The notes under the pieces: model-generated | The model's input: only the letters and a program-made list of their open reading frames with translations | The model's database searches: none | What the model was told of the DNA's origin: nothing | Shown: piece after piece, positions 47,814 to 56,936 of the stretch | How the letters are laid out: each line of letters starts with the position of its first letter | Position numbering within the stretch: position 1 is the stretch's first letter | Source of the DNA: Pseudomonas sp. Irchel s3b2 | GTDB lineage: Bacteria > Pseudomonadota > Gammaproteobacteria > Pseudomonadales > Pseudomonadaceae | Direction: 5' to 3' | DNA length: 64,000 bases | NCBI RefSeq assembly: GCF_900187445.1 | Contig: NZ_FYEB01000001.1 | Span: 310,001 to 374,000, forward strand | Program-made: the position numbers and the translations under genes

Positions 47814-47904
47814 GTAGGAGCGAAGCTTGCTCGCGAAAGCGGTGTGTCAGTCACCTACCACGTTGAAGGTGACGCCGCCTTCGCGGGCAAGCCTCGCTCC
47901 TACA
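47814..47904. repeat. REP-like hairpin repeat, GCGGGCAAG family
   Basis: GTAGGAGCGAAGCTTGCTCG... and ...CGCCTTCGCGGGCAAGCCTC / CTCCTAC, within the imelysin operon between the first two genes. Confidence 0.85.
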
Positions 47905-47915
47905 GCCAGCGTTGA

Positions 47916-49259
47916 TCAGAACTCGTGATCAGCGTTGTCCGGGTTCAGGTCGCTGATGCCCAGTTTGCCGGCGGCTGCTTCGATCGAACCGGTCTGCTTG
48001 ACCAGCGAGGCGATGGCATCGCGCACGATCTGGTTGCCAGCAGTGTTACCCGCAGCGATCAGTTGGTCGTAGTGCTCACCCTTGTTGGCGTGATCGACGA
48101 TGACCTGCATCTTGGCTTCGGTCGCAGCCAGGTCGGCTTTCAGCGCGGTGTCGGCCGCCGAGTCGGCTTTGGCCACCAGGGACGACAGGCTCGCACCGGT
48201 CATTTTGCTGCCGTCTACGCGGGTGTATTCGCCCAGGTACACGTTACGCACGCCTTTGGCATCGTAGAACTGCGAGTTGTGGGTGTTGTCGCTGAAGCAG
48301 TCGTGTTCGTCTTCCGGGGAGTTGGCTTCCAGGGAAACCTTCATGCGCTCGCCCGCCAGTTCGCCCAAGGACAGGCTGCCCATGCCGAACAGCATTTTGC
48401 GCAGGCCGGTTTCAGCCGGTTCCGCTTCCAGGGTGGCGCGGTAGTTGTCGGCCACGTTCGGCTTCCAGTTACCGACCATTTCTTGCAGATCGTTGACCAG
48501 CAATTGGGTCACGGATTTCAGGTAAGCGCGACGACGATCGTTGTGACCGCCGGTAGCGCCTTTGCCTTCCAGGAAGTCGGAAGCCGGACGGTTGCCGGCG
48601 CCAGGGCCGGTGCCGTTCAGGTCTTGGCCCCAGAGCAGGAATTCGATGGCGTGGTAGCCGGTGGCGACATTGGCCTCGGAACCGCCCAGCTCGTTCAGGC
48701 TGGCGAGTTTTTCCGGGGTGATGTCTTTCACGTCGACCTTGTCTTCACCGACCTGAACCTGGGTGTTGGCGATGATGTTGGCGGTGGCGCCCGGGTTACC
48801 CAGTGCGTGTTCGTAGGATTTGTCGACGTAGTCGATCAGGCCTTCGTCCAGTGGCCAGGCGTTCACCTGACCTTCCCAGTCGTCGATGATGGTGTTGCCG
48901 AAGCGGAACACTTCGCTCTGCAGGTAAGGTACGCGGGCCGCGACCCAGGCAGCCTTGGCGGCTTTCAGCGTATCGGCGTTCGGCTTGGCCAGGAACGCGT
49001 CGACGGCGGTTTGCAGGGTTTTTGCAGTGGATTCGGCGTCGCTGTAAACGGCGAAGACGATGTCGGCGTAGTGCGCAACCACAGCCTTGGCGGCGGCTTC
49101 ATCGATTTTACCAGTAGCAGCAGGCGCAGCCGGGGCAGCGGTGCTGGCGGCCGGGGTCGGCGCTTGTGGAGCGGCAGCCTTGTCTTTACCTTCGCCGCAA
49201 CCGGCGAGGGAAATAGCGATGGCCAGCAGACTGGCGGTGGCCAGAGGCATACGAATCAT
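47916..49259 (-). CDS. icmP: Imelysin (M75) family lipoprotein, IcmP-like
   Basis: A 447-aa exported protein with lipobox AISLAGCGEGKDK (Cys about 21) and an Ala/Pro-rich linker, then two imelysin halves. The family motif GxHxxE is intact (TGYHAIEFLLWGQD, near 200). I recall the orthologue in P. aeruginosa (PA4370) as the insulin-cleaving metalloprotease IcmP; the metal site may instead serve iron uptake. The start at 49259 is preferred to 49268 because AGGA is then 9-10 nt away. A Fur-like box lies about 60-80 bp upstream. Confidence 0.9.
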   Translation of the reverse strand: MIRMPLATASLLAIAISLAGCGEGKDKAAAPQAPTPAASTAAPAAPAATGKIDEAAAKAVVAHYADIVFAVYSDAESTAKTLQTAVDAFLAKPNADTLKAAKAAWVAARVPYLQSEVFRFGNTIIDDWEGQVNAWPLDEGLIDYVDKSYEHALGNPGATANIIANTQVQVGEDKVDVKDITPEKLASLNELGGSEANVATGYHAIEFLLWGQDLNGTGPGAGNRPASDFLEGKGATGGHNDRRRAYLKSVTQLLVNDLQEMVGNWKPNVADNYRATLEAEPAETGLRKMLFGMGSLSLGELAGERMKVSLEANSPEDEHDCFSDNTHNSQFYDAKGVRNVYLGEYTRVDGSKMTGASLSSLVAKADSAADTALKADLAATEAKMQVIVDHANKGEHYDQLIAAGNTAGNQIVRDAIASLVKQTGSIEAAAGKLGISDLNPDNADHEF

Positions 49260-49317
49260 GGCGAACATCCTGCTTCGGTGATTGATGGACGCGCGTGGAG
49301 GGCGCGCAAAACTGCGA

Positions 49318-49342
49318 CATAATGCAAATCTTTCGCATTATG
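49318..49342. promoter_or_regulatory. Putative Fur box before the imelysin operon
   Basis: CATAATGC and GCATTATG are perfect 8-bp inverted arms around 9 nt. The 19-bp reading CATAATGCAAATCTTTCGC matches the Fur consensus at 13 of 19 positions by eye, and the opposite strand at 12 of 19. Confidence 0.6.
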
Positions 49343-49395
49343 TGTAAAGGGTTGTGCTTGTAAATATTTCTTATTCGCGCGGGAGTTGTGTCGTA

Positions 49396-49467
49396 GATCA
49401 AAAGATCGCAGCCTCGTTTCACTCGACAGCTCCTACACGAGTGATACGAGGCTGCGATCTTTTGATC
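49396..49467. repeat. Hairpin repeat, GATCGCAGCC family
   Basis: GATCAAAAGATCGCAGCCTC and GAGGCTGCGATCTTTTGATC form perfect 20-bp arms. Between the divergent icmP and the 3' end of bifA; it could terminate bifA. Confidence 0.88.
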
Positions 49468-49469
49468 TT

Positions 49470-51518
49470 CTACAAAATAACTGCGTTACTGCGCTGCGCC
49501 TGTTTGAGATAGGCGCTCAATTCCCGTGCCGGCAGCGGTTTGCTGTAATAGTAGCCCTGACCTTCATGGCAGCCTTCGGAGATGATGTAGGCCTCTTGCT
49601 CGGCGGTTTCCACGCCCTCGGCAATCACTTGCATGCCCAAGCTCTTGCCCAGCTGGATGATGGCCCGAACGATGGTCGCATCGTCATCGTCATCGAGCAG
49701 GTCCTGAACGAAGCTCTTGTCGATCTTGATCTTGTCCAGCGGCAGGCTTTTCAAATAGCTCAGTGATGAATAACCGGTGCCGAAGTCGTCGATGGCGATC
49801 AGCGCGCCGGAGCGACGCAGGCTCAACAAGTGCTGGGCTGCGGTGCTGATGTCTTCCATCAGGCCGGTTTCGGTGACTTCCAGCTCCAGGCTGCGCGGTG
49901 GCAGGCGATACATCTGCAGCAAGTTATTGACCACCCGCGGCAACTCGGCGTGGTGCAATTGCACGGTGGACAGGTTCACCGCCATGCGCAGGTCGAAACC
50001 CTGATCGTGCCATTCGCGCAATTGTTTGCAGGCCTGATCCAGCACCCACTCGCCGATGGCGATGATGGTGCCGTTCTGCTCGGCCAGTGGGATGAACAGG
50101 TCTGGCGGTACCAGCCCGTGTTCGGGATGCTGCCAGCGAATCAAGGCCTCGACGCCCACCACGCAATGATCGCGGTAGCTGATCTGCGGCTGATAAACGA
50201 GGTAGAACTGATCGCGGATCAAGGCATCGCGCAGGTCTTTCTCCAGCTCGCGACGCCGCCGCATCTCGGTATCGACGCTGGCGATATAGAACTGATAGCG
50301 GTTGCGCGAGCGCGTTTTGGCCAGGGTCATGGTCTGCTCGGCTTTTTGCAGCAACTTCTCGGTGCTGTCACCGTCCTCGGGGAACAGGGTGATGCCAATG
50401 GTGGCGCGCAGGCGAATTTCCTGATGATCGAGGGCGAACGCCGCTTCCAGATCATCGAGAATGCTTTGGGCCAGTTCGGCCGCTTCATAGGGTTGTTCGA
50501 TATCAGCCTGGACCAGTGCAAACTGGTCGCCCCCCAAACGGGCGAGGGCGCCAAGGCGACCGCTGTGAGCCCGCAGGCGATCGGCCAGGGCCAGCAGCAA
50601 TTGGTCGCCGGTCTGATAACTGAACTGTTCGTTGATGCCTTTGAAGTCATCGAGCCCGACACACAGCACCGCGACCCGACGCTGCAATTTACCGGCATCG
50701 ATGAGAATTTTGTCCAGTTGTAGCTGCAATTGCTGGCGGTTCGGCAAACCGGTGAGGAAGTCGTACTGGGCCATGCGCAGCAGGCTGTTTTCCGCTTCGT
50801 GGCGCAGATGAGTGTTGCGCTCGATGGATTCGAGCAACTGATTGGCGGTGTTGATCCAGACGCCCAACTCATTTTTTTCATGACCCTTGAGCTGCGGAAT
50901 CTTGTGGGCGCTGGGTCGGTCCGGGTTGATTTCAGTCAGGTGTTCGATAATCCGCGACAACGGTTTCGTCAGCAGCCAGTGATAGACCAGATACAGCACC
51001 AGGGCCATGGCCAGGGCGCGCAATACGCCAGAGATGAAGATGATCACCGAACTGACGATGAAACCCTGGCCATAGGTAGCGGTGTCGAGCGTGATGCTCA
51101 GGTCGCCGTAGTACTCGCTGTAAGGGCCGCGGCCTACCAGTTGGGTGGTGAACGTGCGCTCCTTACCGAGGATCAGGTCGGTCAGCCAGCGACTGTGGGA
51201 GTGCTGCAGCTCGCGAGATTTTTGCGCGAGCATGGCTTCGTGGGGGTGGCCGATGGAGGCCATGCGTACGGCGTCGTCCTGAAACAGGCCTTCGATCACC
51301 TGCATACCCATTTCCCGGTCCAGGCTGTAGACGGCCTGGGTCGAGGGGTCACGGAACATATCGAGGATGCGCTGAGCATCGTTGGCCACGGCCTGGCGTG
51401 TTTTATAGGCATCGAAAACGATCTGCGCGCAGCTCAAGACCACGCCGACGATCAATGCCGACAGGAGCACGACCCGGAGCAACTTCACCGACAAGCTGTT
51501 CTTGAGTTCCAGCTTCAA
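49470..51518 (-). CDS. bifA: Cyclic di-GMP phosphodiesterase BifA
   Basis: A 682-aa inner-membrane protein: helix about 10-35, periplasmic sensor to about 140, second helix about 145-170, GGDEF-like domain about 250-415 with the degenerate site RLGGDQFALV, then an intact EAL domain (GVEALIRWQHPEHG; IAIDDFGTGYSSLSYLKSLP). It should degrade c-di-GMP and favour motility over biofilm. TTG start at 51518 (LKLELKNSLSVKLLRV) with AAGGA 9-10 nt upstream matches the BifA N-terminus I recall; an ATG 11 codons upstream lacks a ribosome site. Confidence 0.93.
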   Translation of the reverse strand: MKLELKNSLSVKLLRVVLLSALIVGVVLSCAQIVFDAYKTRQAVANDAQRILDMFRDPSTQAVYSLDREMGMQVIEGLFQDDAVRMASIGHPHEAMLAQKSRELQHSHSRWLTDLILGKERTFTTQLVGRGPYSEYYGDLSITLDTATYGQGFIVSSVIIFISGVLRALAMALVLYLVYHWLLTKPLSRIIEHLTEINPDRPSAHKIPQLKGHEKNELGVWINTANQLLESIERNTHLRHEAENSLLRMAQYDFLTGLPNRQQLQLQLDKILIDAGKLQRRVAVLCVGLDDFKGINEQFSYQTGDQLLLALADRLRAHSGRLGALARLGGDQFALVQADIEQPYEAAELAQSILDDLEAAFALDHQEIRLRATIGITLFPEDGDSTEKLLQKAEQTMTLAKTRSRNRYQFYIASVDTEMRRRRELEKDLRDALIRDQFYLVYQPQISYRDHCVVGVEALIRWQHPEHGLVPPDLFIPLAEQNGTIIAIGEWVLDQACKQLREWHDQGFDLRMAVNLSTVQLHHAELPRVVNNLLQMYRLPPRSLELEVTETGLMEDISTAAQHLLSLRRSGALIAIDDFGTGYSSLSYLKSLPLDKIKIDKSFVQDLLDDDDDATIVRAIIQLGKSLGMQVIAEGVETAEQEAYIISEGCHEGQGYYYSKPLPARELSAYLKQAQRSNAVIL

Positions 51519-51836
51519 AGGGTTATTCCTTGTTCCGTGCGGTAGCATCAAGTTGCCGTGAGTATTGGCAATCCCGTGATGTCAGTCAAAGAGACAATCA
51601 AGCCTAGGGGTTTTGCCTGTAGCTTGGCGGATATGCTGTTGTTTGGAGTATTTGCCCTATTAACACTGTGTCGGTTGTTGGGGCCCTCAACTTGAGGGGA
51701 TCGGGACAATTTTTCCTTGTAGTTGATGTTAGACGGCTGTGATGTGGGGGCAAGAGGGCGAACGCCACTCGCGTTGTGGGAAAACGCCCTAATTTTTAAT
51801 GGACGCCTCCCAATTCAATTATGAAAGGGTATGGAC

Positions 51837-51912
51837 CGCGTTATCGTTCTTCGCGGGCAAGCCTTTATGCCAGTCAGTTAAGCGAAATTCCTGTAGGAGC
51901 TCCCTCCTACAG
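51837..51912. repeat. Truncated REP-like repeat, GCGGGCAAG family
   Basis: GCGTTATCGTTCTTCGCGGG-CAAGCCT, then a broken second half CTGTAGGAGCTCCCTCCTAC. Shorter and more rearranged than the other copies. Confidence 0.75.
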
Positions 51913-51936
51913 GGATGTACCCATTTCCCCAGCCCA

Positions 51937-51963
51937 TAAAAAAACCCGGCAAAAGCCGGGTTT
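51937..51963 (-). terminator. Terminator of sodB
   Basis: AAACCCGGC-aaaa-GCCGGGTTT stem followed on the minus strand by a T run, 18 bp from the sodB stop. Confidence 0.88.
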
Positions 51964-51980
51964 CTTGACTGGCGCGAAGC

Positions 51981-52577
51981 TTAAGCAGTGAAGGTTTTGC
52001 CTTCGAACTGCTCAGCCACGAATTTCCAGTTGACCAGGTTCCAGAACGCTTCGACGTACTTCGGACGAAGGTTGCGGTAGTCGATGTAGTAAGCGTGTTC
52101 CCAGACGTCGCAGGTCAGCAGCGGGGTGTCGCCGCTGGTCAGCGGGTTGCCGGCGCCGATGGTGCTGGCCAGGGCCAGGGAACCGTCAGCTTTTTTCACC
52201 AGCCAGCCCCAACCGGAACCGAAGGTGCCGATGGAGGTTTTGCTGAACTCTTCCTTGAACTTGTCGAACGAACCGAACGCTGCGTTGATGGCATCAGCCA
52301 GCGCGCCGGTTGGTTGACCGCCAGCGTTTGGCGCCAGGCAGTTCCAATAGAAAGTGTGGTTCCAGACCTGAGCGGCGTTGTTGAAGATACCGCCCGAGGA
52401 AGTCTTGACGATTTCTTCCAGGGTCTTGCCTTCGAACTCGGTGCCTGGCACCAGGTTGTTCAGGTTCACGACGTAGGTGTTGTGGTGCTTGTCGTGGTGG
52501 TATTGCAGAGTTTCCTCTGAAATGTGCGGCTGCAGGGCATCGTGTGCGTAAGGCAGCGGCGGCAATTCGAAAGCCAT
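51981..52577 (-). CDS. sodB: Iron superoxide dismutase
   Basis: A 198-aa cytoplasmic enzyme. The metal ligands are recognisable: His27 in QYHHDKHH, His in VWNHTFYW, and Asp/His in [25 protein letters not shown] lies before the ATG at 52577. The Fe form is inferred from the FeSod-type sequence [13 protein letters not shown] and from the P. aeruginosa orthologue next to bifA. Confidence 0.97.
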   Translation of the reverse strand: MAFELPPLPYAHDALQPHISEETLQYHHDKHHNTYVVNLNNLVPGTEFEGKTLEEIVKTSSGGIFNNAAQVWNHTFYWNCLAPNAGGQPTGALADAINAAFGSFDKFKEEFSKTSIGTFGSGWGWLVKKADGSLALASTIGAGNPLTSGDTPLLTCDVWEHAYYIDYRNLRPKYVEAFWNLVNWKFVAEQFEGKTFTA

Positions 52578-52752
52578 GATGATTCTCCTAATCAGGTCAG
52601 TTGCGGTGAGCGCAAGGCCGATCACGGGCGGCCAGACATGCGCCGGGGAGTTTGTACTCTTTGCGGCGCAGGGATCGGATCATAGCACCGGGGGTGCGGC
52701 ATAACCACGCAACAACTGTGTGGAATAGAGGTTCCAGAGCCTTTTGGAATAA

Positions 52753-53355
52753 TCAGCCAGCCGCGATTAATTGAAAGGCCACAGCGAACATCATGACGGC
52801 GACCAACAGATCGAGGATTCGCCAGGTGCTTGGCCGTGCCAGCCATGGTGCGAGCCATGCCGCACCAAGGGCTAAAGTGAAAAACCACAACAATGACGCA
52901 CTGGCCGCGCCCACGACATAAGCACCGGGTTCGGTTTGTTGTGCGCCGAGGGAGCCGATCAGCAACACGGTGTCCAGATAAACGTGCGGGTTGAGCAGCG
53001 TCACCGCCAATGCACTGAGCAGCACCGCCCGCAGTGAACGTACCGTCTGATTTTCACCCTGTTGCAGACTTTGTTTCGTGCAGGCCCGACGCAGCGCCAG
53101 GCTGCCATACCAGATCAAAAACGCCGCGCCACCCCAACGGGCGATGGCCAGCAGGGTCGGGTTTTGCGCCAGCACCGTCGCCAGGCCGAATACCCCGGCG
53201 GCCACCAGCAACGCATCGCAGGTGACGCAGAGCGCCGCCACCGGCAGGTGATGTTCACGCCGAAGGCTCTGCGCCAGCACAAACGCATTCTGGGTGCCGA
53301 TCGCCATGATCAGCCCCGCGGCCACCAACAGGCCGTTCACATAGCTTTGCCACAT
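52753..53355 (-). CDS. argO: LysE/ArgO-family amino-acid exporter
   Basis: A 200-aa membrane protein with about six helices. The LysE signature GTQNAFVLAQSLRREH (about 19-34) and LLNPHVYLDTVLLIG are present. It begins 5 bp after the ACT protein and is divergent (as part of that pair) from an ArgP-type regulator, so arginine and/or lysine export is the likely role. The start at 53355 (MWQSYVNGLLVAAGL) is taken; longer frames overlap the ACT gene. Confidence 0.92.
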   Translation of the reverse strand: MWQSYVNGLLVAAGLIMAIGTQNAFVLAQSLRREHHLPVAALCVTCDALLVAAGVFGLATVLAQNPTLLAIARWGGAAFLIWYGSLALRRACTKQSLQQGENQTVRSLRAVLLSALAVTLLNPHVYLDTVLLIGSLGAQQTEPGAYVVGAASASLLWFFTLALGAAWLAPWLARPSTWRILDLLVAVMMFAVAFQLIAAG

Positions 53356-53360
53356 ACGTT

Positions 53361-53762
53361 TTACTCCGCGTTGGACGCCAGATCCCGCAGTACCTGCAGG
53401 GCGCGTTCGGCATCGGCCTGGCCGACGAACAAATGGTCGTGGTAATAGCCGGCGATTACGTTGCAACTGATGCCGGCCTGGCCCAATGCCGTGGCGAACG
53501 CGGCGGTCAGGCCGACGGCTTCGAGGGCCGAGTGCACGTTCAAGGTGATCCATGCGGCGACGTAGTCGAAGCTGAAACCGGCTTTCTCAGCGTGGGAACG
53601 TTGCAGAATCACCGTCAGACCTTCCCGCTCGCGAAAACTGCCAACAATCTCAAGGCCCTGGGGCAACTTGCCGTCGCGCAACGTACAGAACACGTATTCG
53701 CCGTCGTTGAGTTGCGGGCGCATGCTGCGCAGCAGGGTTGCCAATGACGTTTCGCCAGCCAT
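53361..53762 (-). CDS. ACT-domain protein linked to arginine export
   Basis: A 133-aa soluble protein with two ACT-like halves (GEYVFCTLRDGKL; AWITLNVHSALEAVGLTAAF; ISCNVIAGYYHDHLFV), the type also found in CASTOR arginine sensors. It is co-transcribed with argO. It may bind an amino acid and tune the exporter or its regulator; no ligand can be shown from sequence. Confidence 0.82.
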   Translation of the reverse strand: MAGETSLATLLRSMRPQLNDGEYVFCTLRDGKLPQGLEIVGSFREREGLTVILQRSHAEKAGFSFDYVAAWITLNVHSALEAVGLTAAFATALGQAGISCNVIAGYYHDHLFVGQADAERALQVLRDLASNAE

Positions 53763-53858
53763 GTCGGTGATCCTTGTTCAAGAGTTCTTGCTGGCCATTC
53801 TCCGGTTGAAGGCTGTATAAGAAAAACCAATAGTACTGATCGCCCATTAGGAAAACTG

Positions 53859-54752
53859 ATGTTCGACTACAAATTACTTTCCGCGCTCGCCGCTGTAATC
53901 GAGCAGGCCGGATTCGAACGCGCCGCGCAGGTGTTGGGGTTGTCCCAATCGGCCATCTCCCAGCGCATCAAACTGCTGGAGGCGCGGGTCGGCCAACCGG
54001 TGTTGGTACGGGTCACTCCCCCGGCGCCGACGGAGATTGGCCGGCGATTGCTTAACCATGTGCAGCAAGTGCGATTGCTTGAACGTGATTTGCAAACTCT
54101 GGTGCCGGCGCTGGACGAAGAAGGCCTGCCGGAACGCCTGCGTATCGCGCTGAATGCCGACAGTCTTGCCACGTGGTGGGCCGAGGCGGTGGGGGACTTT
54201 TGCGCGGAACAACATCTGTTGCTCGACTTGGTGGTAGAAGATCAGACCGTCGGCCTCAAACGCATGCGCGCAGGCGAAGTGGCGGGGTGTGTCTGCGCCA
54301 GTGAACGGCCGGTGGCCGGCGCGCGCAGCGTTCTGTTGGGGGCGATGCGCTACCGTGCGATGGCGAGCCCGGCGTTCATTGCACGGCATTTTCCCGATGG
54401 TGTGCGCGCCGATCAGTTGGCCAAAACCCCGGCCCTGGTGTTTGGCCCGGACGATTTCCTACAGCATCGTTACCTCGCATCCCTCGGTGTGGACGGCGGT
54501 TTTGAACACCATTTATGCCCATCGTCCGAAGGGTTTCTTCGTCTCACGGAAGCAGGGCTTGGCTGGGGCCTGGTGCCTGAATTGCAGGTGCGCGAGCAAC
54601 TTGAGCGCGGAATCCTGCAGGAGCTTTTGCCAGATAAGCCGATCGATGTGCCGCTGTACTGGCATCATTGGCGCAATGGCGGTCAGCTGTTGGGGTTACT
54701 CACCGATCAATTGGTGCGCTCGTCGAAGCAATGGCTGGTGCCGTTGGACTGA
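53859..54752 (+). CDS. argP: LysR-family regulator ArgP/IciA
   Basis: A 297-aa LysR regulator. N-terminal HTH: FERAAQVLGLSQSAISQRIK (about 21-40), with DYKLLSALAAVIEQAG before it. The long C-terminal half is the effector domain. Sequence QVLGLSQSAISQRIKLLEARVGQPVLVR is split across the ArgP hallmark region. Divergent from the ACT-argO pair, whose transcription ArgP activates in E. coli in response to arginine. Confidence 0.92.
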   Translation: MFDYKLLSALAAVIEQAGFERAAQVLGLSQSAISQRIKLLEARVGQPVLVRVTPPAPTEIGRRLLNHVQQVRLLERDLQTLVPALDEEGLPERLRIALNADSLATWWAEAVGDFCAEQHLLLDLVVEDQTVGLKRMRAGEVAGCVCASERPVAGARSVLLGAMRYRAMASPAFIARHFPDGVRADQLAKTPALVFGPDDFLQHRYLASLGVDGGFEHHLCPSSEGFLRLTEAGLGWGLVPELQVREQLERGILQELLPDKPIDVPLYWHHWRNGGQLLGLLTDQLVRSSKQWLVPLD

Positions 54753-54813
54753 CGGGCAGCGTCAAGACCTCACGCCCTACGCAATATGCAAAACGAAATA
54801 TTCGGAGCAATTC

Positions 54814-55806
54814 ATGAAGATTCTGGTCACCGGCGCAAGCGGCTTCATTGGCGGACGCTTTGCGCGTTTCGCCCTGGAGCAGGGCCTGGACGTGCGGGTC
54901 AACGGTCGCCGGGCCGAGAGCGTCGAGCATCTGGTGCGCCGTGGCGCCGAGTTCATTCAGGGCGACTTGAGTGATCCGCAACTGGCGCGCGACCTGTGTT
55001 CAGACGTTGAAGCCGTGGTGCATTGCGCCGGTGCGGTGGGTTTGTGGGGGCGGTATCAGGACTTTTATCAAGGCAACGTCGAAGTCACCGAGAATGTAGT
55101 CGAAGCCTGTCTGAAACAGCGGGTTCGGCGCCTGGTGCACTTGTCGTCACCGTCGATCTACTTCGATGGCCGCGATCATTTGGGGTTGACCGAAGATCAG
55201 GTGCCCAAGCGCTTCAAGCATCCCTATGCGGCGACCAAATACCTGGCCGAGCAAAAAGTCTTCGGTGCGCAGGAATTCGGCCTCGAAACCCTGGCCCTGC
55301 GTCCGCGTTTCGTGACGGGCGCCGGCGATATGAGTATTTTCCCGAGATTGCTGAAAATGCAGCGCAAAGGGCGGTTGGCGATTATCGGCAATGGCCTGAA
55401 CAAGGTCGATTTCACCAGCGTGCAAAACCTCAATGAAGCGTTGCTCAGCAGCTTGCTGGCCAGCGGTTCGGCCTTGGGCAAGGCCTACAACATCAGCAAC
55501 GGAGCGCCGGTTCCGTTGTGGGATGTGGTCAATTACGTGATGCGCCAAATGGATGTCCCACAGGTTACCCGTTACCGTTCCTACGGTTTGGCCTACAGCC
55601 TTGCCGCGCTCAACGAGGGCGTGTGCAAGCTGTGGCCTGGGCGTCCCGAGCCGACCCTGTCGCGGCTGGGCATGCAGGTCATGAACAAAAACTTCACCCT
55701 GGACATCAGTCGCGCACGGCATTATCTGGACTACGATCCGAAAGTCAGCCTCTGGACCGCCCTCGATGAATTCTGCGGCTGGTGGAAGGCTCAGGACATT
55801 CGCTGA
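54814..55806 (+). CDS. NAD-dependent epimerase/dehydratase family protein
   Basis: A 330-aa extended SDR. NAD motif VTGASGFIGGRFARF (about 5-19), catalytic YAATK (near 144) with upstream Ser in HLSSPSIYFDG. The C-terminal half contains YRSYGLAYSLAALNEGVCKL. It resembles 3-beta-HSD-like oxidoreductases, so a sterol-like or sugar substrate cannot be decided. GGAG lies 7 nt before the ATG. Stands alone between argP and a coiled-coil protein. Confidence 0.87.
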   Translation: MKILVTGASGFIGGRFARFALEQGLDVRVNGRRAESVEHLVRRGAEFIQGDLSDPQLARDLCSDVEAVVHCAGAVGLWGRYQDFYQGNVEVTENVVEACLKQRVRRLVHLSSPSIYFDGRDHLGLTEDQVPKRFKHPYAATKYLAEQKVFGAQEFGLETLALRPRFVTGAGDMSIFPRLLKMQRKGRLAIIGNGLNKVDFTSVQNLNEALLSSLLASGSALGKAYNISNGAPVPLWDVVNYVMRQMDVPQVTRYRSYGLAYSLAALNEGVCKLWPGRPEPTLSRLGMQVMNKNFTLDISRARHYLDYDPKVSLWTALDEFCGWWKAQDIR

Positions 55807-55924
55807 CACACAAGGGCGGCCCGTTACTGAACCGAGTTCGGGGTTCAGGGTCAACCAGTGCGGCAGCGGGGGGTTATACTTCGCCGCATCAAGCCATCAC
55901 CGCGTTCCACAAAGGTTGACCCTA

Positions 55925-56794
55925 ATGCCCATGCGTAACGATGCCAACGACGACTTCGACGATGTCCCGAGCCTGCGCGCCGACAGCCTCGATGACGATG
56001 ATTTTCCGACTACCGCTCGCACTTCCGTGCATTCGCGCACCACACCGGTGGTCAAGGTCAAAGGCCCGAGCACTGGCCCTCTGTGGGCATTGGTCGGCGC
56101 GTTGTTCTTTGCCTTTGCGGGCCTTGCCTGGTGGAGTTTTCAGCAGATCTCCCTGATGGAGCAGCAACTGGTGGCGACCCAGGAAAGTTTCGCGCGCATC
56201 AGTGAGGAAGCGGCGGGGCGCTTGCAGGACATTTCCGGCAAGGTCGTGGCCAGCCAGTCCAACGTCAACACCGGCAGTGAAGCGTTGAAGCTGCAAATCA
56301 AACAGCTGGAAGGCAAACTCCAGGACCAGAGCAAACAGCTGGAAAGCAAGCTTCAGGACCAGAGCAAACAGCAGCAAGGCGTACTCGGCCAGACCTCCGA
56401 GCTGGACAAGCGCCTGGCGCAAATGACCGCGCAAGCCACCGAACAACAAACCGCCAATGCTCAGTTGCAGGCCCAGGTCAAAGCCTTGAGCGGCGAACTG
56501 GCCGCGTTGAAGAATGCGTCGGACGATACCAGCAACTTCGACGCCCAACTCAAGAGCCTGGGCGCTGACATCGTCGCGCTGAAGAAACAAGGCAACCCGA
56601 GCGCCGCTATCGAGCGCCTGGAGCAAGACATGATCGTGCTCAAAAGCCAACAGGACAACCGCCCGGCCGGCGCACAAGGTGGGACCAACACCGCCGAGTT
56701 CGACGCCTTCCGCGGCCAGGTCACCCGCAACATCAACACCCTGCAGGCGCAGATTCAGAATCTGCAGCAACAGCTGCGCACCCGGCCTCAATAG
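55925..56794 (+). CDS. Membrane-anchored coiled-coil protein
   Basis: A 289-aa protein. Acidic N-terminus (DANDDFDDVPSLRADSLDDD), one membrane helix about 54-72 (WALVGALFFAFAGLAWWSF), then a long coiled coil to the end. An 11-residue unit is duplicated (LEGKLQDQSKQ / LESKLQDQSKQ), encoded by 33-bp tandem repeats at 56306-56371. AAAGG lies 8-9 nt before ATG 55925. Function unknown; topology suggests cytoplasmic N-terminus and periplasmic coil. Confidence 0.85.
   Translation: MPMRNDANDDFDDVPSLRADSLDDDDFPTTARTSVHSRTTPVVKVKGPSTGPLWALVGALFFAFAGLAWWSFQQISLMEQQLVATQESFARISEEAAGRLQDISGKVVASQSNVNTGSEALKLQIKQLEGKLQDQSKQLESKLQDQSKQQQGVLGQTSELDKRLAQMTAQATEQQTANAQLQAQVKALSGELAALKNASDDTSNFDAQLKSLGADIVALKKQGNPSAAIERLEQDMIVLKSQQDNRPAGAQGGTNTAEFDAFRGQVTRNINTLQAQIQNLQQQLRTRPQ
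56306..56371 (+). repeat. 33-bp tandem duplication inside the coiled-coil gene
   Basis: 56306-56338 and 56339-56371 differ at only a few third positions; both begin CTGGAA and end CAGGACCAGAGCAAACAG. In-frame, so it lengthens the coil by 11 residues. Confidence 0.85.
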
Positions 56795-56820
56795 CCCGAT
56801 GTAGGGATGGAGGTGTGGTT

Positions 56821-56925
56821 GATCGTTCCCACGCTCTGCGTGTGAATGCAGCCCGGGACGCTCTGCGTCCCATTGGAACGCGGAGCGTCCCTTGAGGCGT
56901 TCCCACGCAGAGCGTGGGAACGATC
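56821..56925. repeat. Long inverted intergenic repeat (CGCTCTGCGTGGGAATGC family)
   Basis: Outer arms GATCGTTCCCACGCTCTGCG and CGCAGAGCGTGGGAACGATC perfect; inner GGGACGCTCTGCGTCCC-type hairpin. Between convergent genes. Confidence 0.9.
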
Positions 56926-56936
56926 GGTCGGAGGGG

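Larger units (their letters stand above)
51519..51980. other. Non-coding gap bifA - sodB
   Basis: 462 bp. Contains the bifA promoter region, a truncated REP-like repeat (51837-51912) and the sodB terminator (51937-51963). A 46-codon open frame from ATG at about 51799 runs through the repeat and is not believed. Confidence 0.5.

Noticed and set aside
51799..51939. 46-codon frame between bifA and sodB
   Set aside because: It runs through a truncated REP-like repeat and has no credible protein sequence.
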